Source: PALSA-129 sp050014595
GTDB taxonomy: Bacteria > Acidobacteriota > Terriglobia > Bryobacterales > Bryobacteraceae
Direction: 5' to 3'
Assembly (NCBI GenBank): GCA_050014595.1
Contig: JBEKDA010000064.1
Span: 17,932 to 81,931, forward strand
DNA: 64,000 nucleotides
Part shown: piece after piece, positions 1 through 9,107 of the stretch
How positions within the stretch are numbered: the first letter of the stretch is position 1
How the letters are laid out: every line of letters begins with the position of its first letter
Made by a program: the position numbers and the translations under genes
The notes under the pieces: model-generated
What the model saw: the letters and a program-made list of their open reading frames with translations, nothing else
What the model was told of the DNA's origin: nothing
Database searches by the model: none

Positions 1-1076
1 TGCAACCGACTGGCTCTTCGCTGGGAGTGAATACTTACTTGGGAAACAGCATCAGCTATTACTATCCACACTTTAAAGACCCTTACAGCATCCGCTGGAG
101 CTTTGACATTCAGCATACGTTCGGCAATGACTGGCTGATTGACGTCGGCTACATTGGCAACCACCAGGTGGATCTTACTAATACCAACGCGGTAAGTTCC
201 GCTCCGCTCATTCCTTTCTTGAGCCGCTCCCTTTTCAAGGACAATGCGGTCACCACCGCATTGAGCGCAGTCGTTCCTAACCCGTTGGCCGGCTTGCTTC
301 CGGGTTCGACCCTCAACGGAAGCACCATTAGCGTGGCGACTCTTCTGAATGCCTATCCCGAATTCACCGCGGTGTCCGAAAGCACAGTGCCGAATGGCAT
401 CGCCTGGTTCCACATGCTCGCTGTCCGGGTGACCAAACGGTTCTCTCACGGGCTGCAGGTGAATGTGAATTACGAACATTCCCGCCTGCTCGAAGACAGC
501 GGCCCGTTGAATGCCGGTGATACCAAGCTCTGGTACGGTGTCCCCAGCGCGGATTTCCCCGACCACTTTGTGCTTTCCGGAAGCTACACGCTCCCATTTG
601 GAAAAGGAGCAAAATTCCTGTCTGGCGCAGGCAAGGTGGTGGATGCCTTCGTGGGAGGATGGGTGCTCAATTCCATTTATGTCTGGGAATCGGGCGCTGC
701 TCTGAGTTGGGGCAACGTGATTTACATGGGCGGCAACTTGAACTATCAACCCCGGAACCTCACCGCTGCTTTCGACACGACGAAATTCGACATCGTCAGC
801 GCCGATCAGCCGAACTCTTACAACTACCGCCAGTTTCCGACGAGCTTCAACAATCTCCGTTCCGACGCCACCAACAACGCCGACATTTCCATGTTGAAGA
901 ATTTCAACGTCCATGAACGCGTAAGGCTGCAGTATCGTTTCGAGGCCTTTAACGCCCTCAACCGGCCTCAGTTTTCGGCGGCGAGTCTGTCTGCGACCTC
1001 GAAAGCGTTCGCCACCATCACGGGCCAGGCGAATTCCTCGCGCGTCATCCAGATGGGACTGCGTTTGACTTTCTAG
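1..1076 (+). CDS. TonB-dependent receptor, Oar/SusC-like, C-terminal part (5' end outside window)
   Basis: The reading frame is open from the first bases of the window, so the GTG at 27 is not the real start and the gene is cut by the window edge. About 355 residues remain. They show alternating beta-strand segments typical of the outer-membrane barrel of large acidobacterial TonB receptors, with aromatic-rich turns (SYTLPFGKG, RLQYRFEAFNALNRPQF) and a final phenylalanine (LRLTF), the usual outer-membrane insertion signal. The full-length homologue at 31976 ends in the same way. Such receptors import oligosaccharides across the outer membrane. Its position beside five glycoside hydrolases suggests it takes up their products. 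The substrate cannot be read from this fragment. Confidence 0.85.
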   Translation, partial: QPTGSSLGVNTYLGNSISYYYPHFKDPYSIRWSFDIQHTFGNDWLIDVGYIGNHQVDLTNTNAVSSAPLIPFLSRSLFKDNAVTTALSAVVPNPLAGLLPGSTLNGSTISVATLLNAYPEFTAVSESTVPNGIAWFHMLAVRVTKRFSHGLQVNVNYEHSRLLEDSGPLNAGDTKLWYGVPSADFPDHFVLSGSYTLPFGKGAKFLSGAGKVVDAFVGGWVLNSIYVWESGAALSWGNVIYMGGNLNYQPRNLTAAFDTTKFDIVSADQPNSYNYRQFPTSFNNLRSDATNNADISMLKNFNVHERVRLQYRFEAFNALNRPQFSAASLSATSKAFATITGQANSSRVIQMGLRLTF

Positions 1077-1079
1077 GTG

Positions 1080-1143
1080 GGACCGGCCTGCTGGCCGGTC
1101 CTCGGCCGCGAAGCGCCAAGGCGGGCTCCTCAGAGGAGCCCGC
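1080..1143. terminator. Two tandem hairpins between convergent genes
   Basis: A perfect 8-bp stem with a 4-nt loop lies at 1081-1100 (GACCGGCC / GGCCGGTC). A perfect 10-bp stem with a 3-nt loop lies at 1121-1143. They sit between the converging ends of the TonB receptor and the rhamnosidase, and the second overlaps the rhamnosidase stop codon. There is no T-run, so this may be a bidirectional terminator or mRNA-end stabiliser rather than a classical intrinsic terminator. Confidence 0.6.
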
Positions 1144-2749
1144 GCCCGCGCAGGAACCAGGCGGGCGTGCAACTCCAGGCATGACAATAACTATTGACGA
1201 GGAGGCTCTTGTAGGGCGAGAGCGACGGGTTCGACGGATTGTAGACTTCCCAGAACGTGTCCGCTCCCGCCCGCACCATGCCGCCCCAATAGGATTGAAT
1301 GAGCTCCAGAGCTTGCTCCTGCATGCCGCACGCCAACATGGCGTCGGCGACATAGTGATACAGGTACGGCGTGACCGGGCCTACGGCGTCCGGCATCCCG
1401 GCAACCGCCTTCAGCGCCGCGCTACCCTCTTGTTCGGAAGCAACACCGGAATGAATCATCCAGGCCTGGGTCGCCCACGACGCCTGTCTCCCGGGGCCGC
1501 TGAGGAACAGGCTTTGGGAAGGGCTGTAGAATGCATCCCGCGCGGCCGCGGTCATGCGCCGGATGCGATCGGGATAATCGGCCGCCTCGCGTTCCGCCCC
1601 GGCCAGCCTGGCCAGTTCCAGCGCCTGTTGATAGCAGTACAGCAGCACGCCCTGCATGGGGGCGGTGCGGTCCAGGTCGTCGTTCCAGTCGATGAACAGC
1701 CACCAGTCTTTGGGATCGACGAAGAGGCCGTCGCGGTTGACGAACTGGCCGAGGATCTCCATCTGTCTGCGCACCACCGGCCAAAGGTCGCGCGCTGCGG
1801 CCAGATCCCGCGTGGCGCGAACGTAGTCCAGAACCGTGGCGGCGTAAAGCGCGGAGTAGTCCATGATGTACTGGCGCCCGCAGAGCGGCTTCGGCTCGTC
1901 ATAGACGCAGGCCGCCACCAGCCCGTCTTCGCGGGGCAGCCCGGCGAACAGGTAGAGGCATCGTTTGACCAGATCAAAATTGCGGAACGTGACGTAGTTG
2001 GTGAGCGCCTGCAGACGCAGGTCGCCGATCCAGAGACGGCGATCGCGGCGCGGGCCGTCTTCGAAGACCGTCTGCATGCAGTCGCGCAAGGTGTCGAGGC
2101 TGACCTCGTCGATGCGCCGCAACAAGGCAGGCACGGCGGCGGCGAGCGCGGCGGGCCGTTCTCCCGCGGAAGTGAGCGCGGTCGCTTCTATATCGGCGAA
2201 GCGCGCGGCGAAGTTCGGCGAGGTATCGATGACTTCGACCTTCACGTAGCGGAAGGCGTAGCGGCGCGGCAGGCGGACGCGCTGCGGCAGGAAATCGATA
2301 TTCACGACTTCCTCCGGAAGCCAGGCGCGGCTGAGCGTGCCCGCGTAGGTTTCGAGCGGCACCGCGATATCGCCAGGGACTTCGCCGAAGGTGAGCTTCA
2401 ACCGCACGGGCGAATCCACCGCGGAACCGTCGCCGGAGATGGAGAAGGCAAGATGGCCGGTGAGATGGCCGCCGAAATCCAGGATGAAACCGTCGCCGCG
2501 CCGCAAGGAGCGTCCGGCAAGCCGCGCAGCCACGCCCGCCGGCTCCATGCGCCAGCGCAGGAATGCGGAGTTGTCCGCCACGGGGCGCACCAGCGATACC
2601 GGCTGGCGTACGGTCTCGCGCAGTTTCGGCTTCAAGGATTCGGCTATGGCGATCCATCGTGGGGCCGCGCCGGCGCCCCTCTGCGTCCGGGCAGGTTGTG
2701 CGGCCGCGGTGAGCGCCGCGCCGGTTTGCAGAAACTCACGTCGATTCAC
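1130..2749 (-). CDS. Alpha-L-rhamnosidase-like glycoside hydrolase (GH78 type), Tat-exported
   Basis: 539 residues. The N-terminus NRREFLQTGAAL is a twin-arginine signal, which fixes the start. The first half is beta-rich (about residues 60-200). An (alpha/alpha)6-barrel-like region follows, with DGPRRDRRLWIGDLR near residue 230, matching the conserved acidic motif around the GH78 general acid, and SYCHAWSCTPAWFL at the C-terminus, matching the typical GH78 end. It is expected to release terminal alpha-L-rhamnose from plant or bacterial polysaccharides in the periplasm. It is somewhat shorter than many GH78 enzymes. Its start lies only 26 bp from the divergent gene at 2776, so its promoter must overlap that gene or the spacer. 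Confidence 0.82.
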   Translation of the reverse strand: MNRREFLQTGAALTAAAQPARTQRGAGAAPRWIAIAESLKPKLRETVRQPVSLVRPVADNSAFLRWRMEPAGVAARLAGRSLRRGDGFILDFGGHLTGHLAFSISGDGSAVDSPVRLKLTFGEVPGDIAVPLETYAGTLSRAWLPEEVVNIDFLPQRVRLPRRYAFRYVKVEVIDTSPNFAARFADIEATALTSAGERPAALAAAVPALLRRIDEVSLDTLRDCMQTVFEDGPRRDRRLWIGDLRLQALTNYVTFRNFDLVKRCLYLFAGLPREDGLVAACVYDEPKPLCGRQYIMDYSALYAATVLDYVRATRDLAAARDLWPVVRRQMEILGQFVNRDGLFVDPKDWWLFIDWNDDLDRTAPMQGVLLYCYQQALELARLAGAEREAADYPDRIRRMTAAARDAFYSPSQSLFLSGPGRQASWATQAWMIHSGVASEQEGSAALKAVAGMPDAVGPVTPYLYHYVADAMLACGMQEQALELIQSYWGGMVRAGADTFWEVYNPSNPSLSPYKSLLVNSYCHAWSCTPAWFLRGRGLL

Positions 2750-2775
2750 GGTTCCAGCATATCTCAGGGATTCAC

Positions 2776-4182
2776 ATGCGAAGACTATTCAGCGGTGTTT
2801 TCATAATCCTTTTTGCCACGGTTCGGATGATGTCCGCGGCTCGGCCGCCAGAGCGGATCATCGTCTCGCCGAATCGCCACTTCCTGCAATACCAGGATGG
2901 CAGGCCGTTTTTCTGGTTGGCCGACACGGCCTGGTTGTTGTTCGAAAAGCTGGATCGGGCCAATACCGAGAAATACCTCGAGGACCGGCGGCGGAAGGGT
3001 TTTACGGTCGTGCAAGCGGTGCTGCTTCACGGCGCGGACGAGATGAACCCCGATGGCAGCCCGGCACTGGTGAATAGCGATCCGGGCAAACCGAACGTAA
3101 AGGAGCACGGCTACTGGGATCACGTGGATTGGGTGATCGACCGGGCGGCCGAAAAAGGGATCTTCGTCGCAATGGTGCCCGCCTGGGGTTCGTTGGTGAA
3201 AGCTGGACAGTTGAACACGGGCAACGCGGTGCCTTACGCCACCTTTCTGGCGCGGCGCTACAAGGAGAAGCCGAATGTTTTCTGGATTCTCGGCGGAGAC
3301 ATCCGCGGCGATCAGAACGGCGAGGTCTGGAGACTCATGGGACGAACGCTGAAGGCTGAGGATCCTAATCACCTGATCACGTTTCATCCGTTCGGCCGCA
3401 CGCAATCCTCGATGTGGTTTCACGACGAGGCGTGGCTCGCCTTCAACATGTTTCAGTCCGGCCACCAGCGCTACGATCAGGACACGGCGTCGCCGCGCGG
3501 CTTCGGCGAGGACAACTGGCGCTATGTGCTGGACGATTATGCCAAGGAACCGGTGAAGCCGGTGGTGGACGGCGAACCGTCCTATGAGGGAATTCCGCAG
3601 GGTCTGCACGATACTTCTCAGCCCTACTGGACCGACGCGGATTGCCGCCGGTATGCTTATTGGGCCGTGTTTGCGGGCGCCTTCGGACACACGTATGGTG
3701 ACAACGCAGTGATGCAGTTCTACCGGCCGGGAATCGACAAGGGCTCGTATGGCCCGAGAAAGCCGTGGAGCGAGGCGATTCAGGATCCCGGCTCGGGTGA
3801 GATGCAGTTTCTGAAACTGTTGATGCTTTCCAGGCCATATTTCGAGAGAGTGCCGGACCAGAGCCTGATTGCGGGGCAGAACGGAACCAGACGCGATTAT
3901 GTAATCGCCACTCGCGGCGCAAGCTACTTGCTTGCGTACACCTACACCGGAAAGCCGTTCCAGATACGCACGGGCGCGATCACAGGCGCCCGGGTTCAGG
4001 CTTGGTGGTACAGCCCGCGGGATGGATCGGCTCGATTCCTCGGCGCGTTCGCTAATCGGGGCGTGCGGACGTTCACGCCGCCCGGCCAGCCCGGCGATGG
4101 GAACGATTGGGTGCTGGTGTTGGATGACGTGTCGAAGCAGTTTCCGCCGCCTGGCGCGCCCGCGTCAGGCCAGGCGCCTTGA
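2776..4182 (+). CDS. DUF4038 / apiosidase-like glycoside hydrolase (GH140-like) with C-terminal collagen-binding-type domain
   Basis: 468 residues with a Sec signal peptide (MRRLFSGVFIILFATVRMMS). The N-terminal block (about 25-330) has the DUF4038 pattern: HFLQYQDGRPFFWLADTAW, then EKYLEDRRRKGFTVVQAVLL, and NVFWILGGDIRG in the barrel. The C-terminal ~90 residues (SYLLAYTYTGKPF, VQAWWYSPRDG) match the small beta domain that follows DUF4038 in this family. Characterised GH140 enzymes cleave apiose linkages in rhamnogalacturonan-II; that specificity is inferred here, not shown. The 3' end overlaps the convergent GH2 gene by 18 bp. A weak Shine-Dalgarno (AGGGA) precedes the ATG. Confidence 0.78.
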   Translation: MRRLFSGVFIILFATVRMMSAARPPERIIVSPNRHFLQYQDGRPFFWLADTAWLLFEKLDRANTEKYLEDRRRKGFTVVQAVLLHGADEMNPDGSPALVNSDPGKPNVKEHGYWDHVDWVIDRAAEKGIFVAMVPAWGSLVKAGQLNTGNAVPYATFLARRYKEKPNVFWILGGDIRGDQNGEVWRLMGRTLKAEDPNHLITFHPFGRTQSSMWFHDEAWLAFNMFQSGHQRYDQDTASPRGFGEDNWRYVLDDYAKEPVKPVVDGEPSYEGIPQGLHDTSQPYWTDADCRRYAYWAVFAGAFGHTYGDNAVMQFYRPGIDKGSYGPRKPWSEAIQDPGSGEMQFLKLLMLSRPYFERVPDQSLIAGQNGTRRDYVIATRGASYLLAYTYTGKPFQIRTGAITGARVQAWWYSPRDGSARFLGAFANRGVRTFTPPGQPGDGNDWVLVLDDVSKQFPPPGAPASGQAP

Positions 4183-7100
4183 TATCGCGATTGCCGAGAT
4201 GACCGCCTGGTAACTCTTGACGCGCGGAAAGGAAATCTCCAAGGAGCCGCCGATAGCTTTCACCGGGATCACTTTCTTGAGCGCGCCATCGTGACCCGCC
4301 TCTTTCCAGATATCGAGATCCCGCAGGACCGTCCGGCCGTTGCAGGCGACGTCAAAGATTCGCCAGCCGGTGCAATCCATGCCGCCGCCCGTGCCGTACC
4401 ACGGCTCGATGAAATATAACTCCACTTCGTAAGACCCGTTCGCCAGCGGGAATTGGTAGCGCAGTTTTTCGCGGCCGTAGCGGAAAGTCTGCTGAAGCTC
4501 GGGGTCGCGCGTCCCGGCGATGGGATCGTGAACCCGCTGCTGGCTGGCATAGCGGGGCTCGAGGCGGGGATCAAGACTCTGCGCAAACGAGACGGAACCC
4601 CACGCACCGCTCTGGTAATCGCGATCCGCCATCCAGACATTTCCGTGGAAGTCGGTATAATCGGGCCCACCGCAGTTGATGCGATAGAGATAGTCCGCGC
4701 CCGGTGTGGCGGCCGTGTTGTCCGGTTGAGCGGCGCGCCATCGCGACTGGTTCGGCGCCGCCGGAAGGTTGAGCAAGTGGATGGTGTCGGACGCCACTGT
4801 GCGGCCTTGAATGCGGGCCTCGGCGTAGAGCGTGTCGTAGCGGATGTCGGCCTGGTCCCACGTGAAGTGGGTTCCTCTCGGACCGCGCTTCCTGGTGCCC
4901 AATGAACATCCGCGATAGTCGTTGAAGAGCTCGACCTCGTCGCAATTGGAAAATACCACGATGTTGCTCTTGGTGCCCGGGCCATCGAAACGCTCCGGCC
5001 ACGAATGCGAGCAGATGTACACCATGGGCTGCCGATCCGCGGGCGCGTAGTTGGCGCGGTACATGTACCAGGCGTCGACGGGCTCGCCCCACGAAGTGAG
5101 GAGACCCTTGTAATTGACCACGCCGACCGCGTTGAGGCCGAGACCATCGCGGCAATCTTCCTCCGGACGGCCGGGATTGGCGTGGCTGCTCAAGATCCAC
5201 AGGAAATGGCCGCAGAATTGGCCACGACGCTCTTCCGCCATGCGGACCCGCGTTTCAAGGCAGTACGTGAACAACTCTTCGGGCACCACGCGGCCACCCA
5301 CCTGCCTCGAGCTCCAGTTCGCCGCCCCACTGCCCTCGGCATGGAGTCCCGCGGTGCGCCACTGTCCATACTCACCGACCAGCCGTTGCCCGATGACCGC
5401 GGAGCCGTAATCGTTGACATTCCCCCCGTACGTGCCCAGCCAGTTCTGCGGGACATTCCAGTCCGTGCCGGTGCCGCCGTTGCAGGTGACGATTTTGCGC
5501 TGCACGGAGGCGGTGGGATCGAGATCGCGGATGAGCTGGCTCATCTCACGCGCGAACGCAGTGGGCAGCGAGGATTCGTTCTGCAGGCCCCAGAGCACCA
5601 CCGCCGGGCTGTTGCGCCGCTCGCGCACCCATTCGCGAACGGCCTGGCGGTAGTTCGCGCGGAAGCGGTCGTTATCAAAATAGATGTGAGCCGCCACCTG
5701 CGGCCAGCAAAGCAAGCCGAGTTCGTCGCAGAGTTCGAGGTAACGCAGATTGTGCGGATGGTGAGCCTCGCGGAGCGCGTTGAAACCAGCGGCCTTGATT
5801 TGCCGGACGCGCGCGGTGATCTGCTCATCGGTGAACGCGTGATCGTTGCCGAGCAGGTGCTCATATTCGCCAATGCCGTTCACCAAGAATGGCTTGCCGT
5901 TGAGCAGGAACTGCGTGCCGCGCTGTGGCGTGCCACCGCCAGTCCCGGCCACGTAGGCGTTGCCCCGGTTGGCCACGCCGGCGCCGGGCGCGATGCCGAA
6001 GGACGTCTCAGCGGTATCGAAGACGACTGGGCCCGAGGCAACCGACTCGACTGCGTGTAAGTAGGGCCGCGCGGGAGTCCATAACTCGGGGAACCGGATC
6101 TCCGGGCTAGTCTGATCGAAGGTGTAAGTGGCGCCCGGCCCGATTACTTGTTCGGCTTCCATCGAATAAATGAACTTAGTCCCCGCGAAATTCTGAATGT
6201 GTGAGGAGAGCTTCACTTGGACTGGCGTATCTCCGATGTTTTTCACCGGAGTCTTAACGCGCACAGTGGCCGATTCCGCGGTGCATGTCGGGATCAGGAC
6301 CTGCACCGGCTGAATCTGGACCTTGGAATCGATCGGCCTGCCGGTGTTGCGGGAGAAGAAACGATTGGCGGATGTGGGCGCTTCCGTAAGCTTGGCCGCA
6401 TCGATGGCACCCTCCCTATCGCCAGTGGCATCGCTGGCGCCGGCGGGCCACTCGATCCAGCGCATCCCGAAGGTGGTTTCGATGCTGTCAACTTGCCGGT
6501 CCTGCGCGATGACGATGGTTCGAACGCGGTGTAGGTAAGGGTCGTCAGGCGACCAGAGACGGGGGTGATCGATGGGCTTGCCGGTCTGCTCGAACACGTG
6601 CGAGGTGCCCGGCCCCAGAGTCACGGGCAGTGTGTCGCTGGTCGCGAGGACGCGGCCCGCCGTGTCCATGATCGTGAAGCGAACCGACACTGGAGCGGCG
6701 TCTGCGCCGTGGTTGGTCACTTCCACGGCGGTGCGAACCACTACCCGCTCGACCGCAAGTTGCGGCGTCCACACGTGAACGCCGAACGGTGCGATCCGCA
6801 CCGGGTTCGTGACCAGCAGCCGTACGGGGCGGAAGATGCCGAGCGGCTGGGAACCTTCCGTATTGGGCGATCCCCAACAGCCCCCGCAGACGTAAGGCAG
6901 GTCGTTGATCATCGCCGGGTGATGCGCGCGCACGGCCAGAATGTTGGGGCGGTCGAAGAAGAGATGTTCGGTCAGGTCGAAGCTGAAGCAGGTCCGCCCG
7001 CCGTTGTGTTCGCCCAGGCGATGTCCGTTGAGCCAGACCGCCGCGTAAGAGCCCACGCCTTCAAACTCGATGAAGAACCGACGCCCCTGTTGGGCCCGGT

Positions 7101-7383
7101 CCACATCGATGCGGCGCCGGTACCACGCCGTGCCGTGCAGATTACCATGGGACTTTCGCTGGTAGCCCTGATAGTCCTCCCAGTTGTGCGGGCTACGGAC
7201 GGTCTTCCATGCGGAATCGTTGTAGCCGGGCGTTTCAGCAGACGGCGGATCCCCCAGTACCGATTTCCATTCATCGAGAATCTCCGCGCTGCGCGGTTCG
7301 GCCGGCGGCGGGTTTCGCGCCGCATCTTGCGCGAAAACCGCGGGCGCGCCCACACCCAGTGCCAGAAATTCGCGCCGCTTCAT
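4165..7383 (-). CDS. Glycoside hydrolase family 2 enzyme with C-terminal malectin domain, Tat-exported
   Basis: 1072 residues starting with a twin-arginine signal (MKRREFLALGVGAPAVFA). The GH2 sugar-binding domain (FEGVGSYAAVWLNGHRLGEH) is followed by two Ig-like beta domains and a TIM barrel. The acid/base glutamate is in VVLWGLQNESS (about residue 603) and the probable nucleophile is the Glu of GEYGQW (about residue 671). The end (from about 900: YRINCGGPDYTDFHGNVW, YEVELYFIEPWYGTGGG) is a malectin-type carbohydrate-binding domain. It is probably an exo-acting beta-galactosidase or beta-glucuronidase; the substrate is not clear. The start overlaps the stop of the upstream gene (7380) by 4 bases (ATGA), so the two are translationally coupled. 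Confidence 0.88.
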   Translation of the reverse strand: MKRREFLALGVGAPAVFAQDAARNPPPAEPRSAEILDEWKSVLGDPPSAETPGYNDSAWKTVRSPHNWEDYQGYQRKSHGNLHGTAWYRRRIDVDRAQQGRRFFIEFEGVGSYAAVWLNGHRLGEHNGGRTCFSFDLTEHLFFDRPNILAVRAHHPAMINDLPYVCGGCWGSPNTEGSQPLGIFRPVRLLVTNPVRIAPFGVHVWTPQLAVERVVVRTAVEVTNHGADAAPVSVRFTIMDTAGRVLATSDTLPVTLGPGTSHVFEQTGKPIDHPRLWSPDDPYLHRVRTIVIAQDRQVDSIETTFGMRWIEWPAGASDATGDREGAIDAAKLTEAPTSANRFFSRNTGRPIDSKVQIQPVQVLIPTCTAESATVRVKTPVKNIGDTPVQVKLSSHIQNFAGTKFIYSMEAEQVIGPGATYTFDQTSPEIRFPELWTPARPYLHAVESVASGPVVFDTAETSFGIAPGAGVANRGNAYVAGTGGGTPQRGTQFLLNGKPFLVNGIGEYEHLLGNDHAFTDEQITARVRQIKAAGFNALREAHHPHNLRYLELCDELGLLCWPQVAAHIYFDNDRFRANYRQAVREWVRERRNSPAVVLWGLQNESSLPTAFAREMSQLIRDLDPTASVQRKIVTCNGGTGTDWNVPQNWLGTYGGNVNDYGSAVIGQRLVGEYGQWRTAGLHAEGSGAANWSSRQVGGRVVPEELFTYCLETRVRMAEERRGQFCGHFLWILSSHANPGRPEEDCRDGLGLNAVGVVNYKGLLTSWGEPVDAWYMYRANYAPADRQPMVYICSHSWPERFDGPGTKSNIVVFSNCDEVELFNDYRGCSLGTRKRGPRGTHFTWDQADIRYDTLYAEARIQGRTVASDTIHLLNLPAAPNQSRWRAAQPDNTAATPGADYLYRINCGGPDYTDFHGNVWMADRDYQSGAWGSVSFAQSLDPRLEPRYASQQRVHDPIAGTRDPELQQTFRYGREKLRYQFPLANGSYEVELYFIEPWYGTGGGMDCTGWRIFDVACNGRTVLRDLDIWKEAGHDGALKKVIPVKAIGGSLEISFPRVKSYQAVISAIAISRRLA

Positions 7384-8984
7384 GGGAGGCGTCCCGTGAC
7401 GCGCGCCAGACCGGCGGAGCGAGCGATCTCTTTAGCCCCAGTGAAAACTGCGAGGCCTTTGCCTTTGTCGAACTTCTTCCCGGTCTTATCCCAGATGATA
7501 GTCAGTGTCTGCCCGTGATATAGCACATGATCCAGGCAGAACCAATCCCACTTGCCTTCCGGCAGGAGCGGGTTCACCTCGATCACGTTGTCGGGGCGCG
7601 GCCGCAGTCCCACCAGGCCGGTGATCACCAGATCGGCATAGCCCGAGTGGTTGTAAAAGGCCCCGCGATCGTAGAAGCCGGGCTTGCGGATTTTTTTGGC
7701 GCGCGCAATCCACTCGCCGGTGAGCGGGTTCTGGTCCTCGTCGATCCACGGGATCACGCGGCCGTCTTCCAGTTTCCGATGCTGGCTGCCGGCGTAGAGG
7801 AGGAGCGTGCGGAAATAGTCTTCCTTGCCGATGGCGTTCTGGTGATACCAGTTGAGCACGTTCGCCAGCGCCTTCAGCGTGATGGTAGTGGCGAACGGCC
7901 AGGCGGGACCATTCCACTGACAGTCGTCGCCCTCGTAGGCGATTTTGAATTGCAGGCTGCGGCGTTCGACGGTGGTGGGCCCGAAAGGAGCGTAGAATCC
8001 TTCGGGATCTACCAACTGCTTCCAGGCGGTCTCGTAGCCCGATCGATCGTCAGGCAGATCGAAGTACCAGGGCGTGAACCCGATATTCTCGCGCACCGGG
8101 GCGAACTGGCCCGATTCGTCGCGTGTCTCAAAGAAGCGCGCGTCGCCGTTCCACAGGCGGCTTTGGACCAGCTCCTTGAGCCGGGCGGCTTTCTGCCGGT
8201 ATTCCTGCGTGGCGGCGTCTTTGCCGGCCATGGCGGCAATCGCGGCGATGGCTACGGCATTGCCGTACATGTAGCTGTTGATGCTCGGCCGGATATTTTT
8301 TACCCGCCGGCCGCCGCTGGCGGACTCTTCCATGCCGTCGGAAACGTCGCGCTGCCAGAACAGGCCGGAGCTAGTGAGCCGCTCGCTTTCCCACGCCTGG
8401 TAATCGAGGATCAACTGATCCAGGTAGCCGACCAGGGCGGCGCGGTCACCCTGAACCAGCCAGCGGTCGTAGACGGCTGACGCGATCCAACCGCTGAACT
8501 GGTGGAGGTTTTTGCGGATACCGCCGTTTTCGCCGGTCGACAGCCAGAAGTGGATGTCTTCTTCGACGAACCGCGGATCATGCAGCCAGCGGCCTTCGGC
8601 GACGTGGTGGCCCAGCGCGCAGCTCAGTGCGTTGTACTCGGAGGCGTGGCTGACCGGTTTGAGGAACTCGGTGATGATGAATCCGAGCGGCGTCTGCTTG
8701 ATGTGCTTGCGAAAGGTCCACCAGCGGTAGTAGTAGATCTGTTCGATAGCATGGTCCGGACAGGTGAATAAGGGGATATTGGCCTTCAGGAATGGCCAGG
8801 CTTGGGCATCCGGGATGTAGTTGGCGAAGTCCTCCGGTGCAATGTTATTGAAGTCGTCGATATAGTGGCGGAAGGCGTCGGGATCGAGCACCTCAGACGA
8901 CGGGGTCTCCGCAGCGCGGCCGGCGGCGCAGATGGCTCCGGCTGCCACGCGCAGAAAACTCTTCCTGGTGAGACGGTGATGCAT
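7380..8984 (-). CDS. MGH1/GH63-like (alpha/alpha)6-barrel glycoside hydrolase, exported
   Basis: 534 residues from the chosen ATG at 8984, which gives a Tat-like N-terminus (LTRKSFLRVAAGAICAAG); an upstream in-frame start at 9083 adds 33 residues without a signal and is less likely. The protein is a helical-barrel hydrolase with motifs shared by mannosylglycerate-hydrolase/GH63-type enzymes: QFSGWIASAVYDRW, DVSDGMEESASGG, SINSYMYGNA and DCQWNGPAWPFATT. It is expected to hydrolyse an alpha-linked oligosaccharide in the periplasm. It is first in a two-gene unit with the GH2 gene (ATGA overlap at 7380-7383). The substrate is unknown. Confidence 0.75.
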   Translation of the reverse strand: MHHRLTRKSFLRVAAGAICAAGRAAETPSSEVLDPDAFRHYIDDFNNIAPEDFANYIPDAQAWPFLKANIPLFTCPDHAIEQIYYYRWWTFRKHIKQTPLGFIITEFLKPVSHASEYNALSCALGHHVAEGRWLHDPRFVEEDIHFWLSTGENGGIRKNLHQFSGWIASAVYDRWLVQGDRAALVGYLDQLILDYQAWESERLTSSGLFWQRDVSDGMEESASGGRRVKNIRPSINSYMYGNAVAIAAIAAMAGKDAATQEYRQKAARLKELVQSRLWNGDARFFETRDESGQFAPVRENIGFTPWYFDLPDDRSGYETAWKQLVDPEGFYAPFGPTTVERRSLQFKIAYEGDDCQWNGPAWPFATTITLKALANVLNWYHQNAIGKEDYFRTLLLYAGSQHRKLEDGRVIPWIDEDQNPLTGEWIARAKKIRKPGFYDRGAFYNHSGYADLVITGLVGLRPRPDNVIEVNPLLPEGKWDWFCLDHVLYHGQTLTIIWDKTGKKFDKGKGLAVFTGAKEIARSAGLARVTGRLP

Positions 8985-9107
8985 GCCGAGTGCCCTTTTA
9001 TCAGCGTAACGCCGGAAGGTGCGTTGGGTAGGTTGAGGTAGTGAGTGAATTTTTATTCGACTACCCGGGTTGGGCTGCGGCACGGATTAGAATTGAAACC
9101 GGGGCTT

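Noticed and set aside
1181..2806. 541-codon open frame opposite the GH78 gene
   Set aside because: No protein motifs, and the minus-strand product is a clear hydrolase with a Tat signal. Long antisense frames are expected at this GC content.
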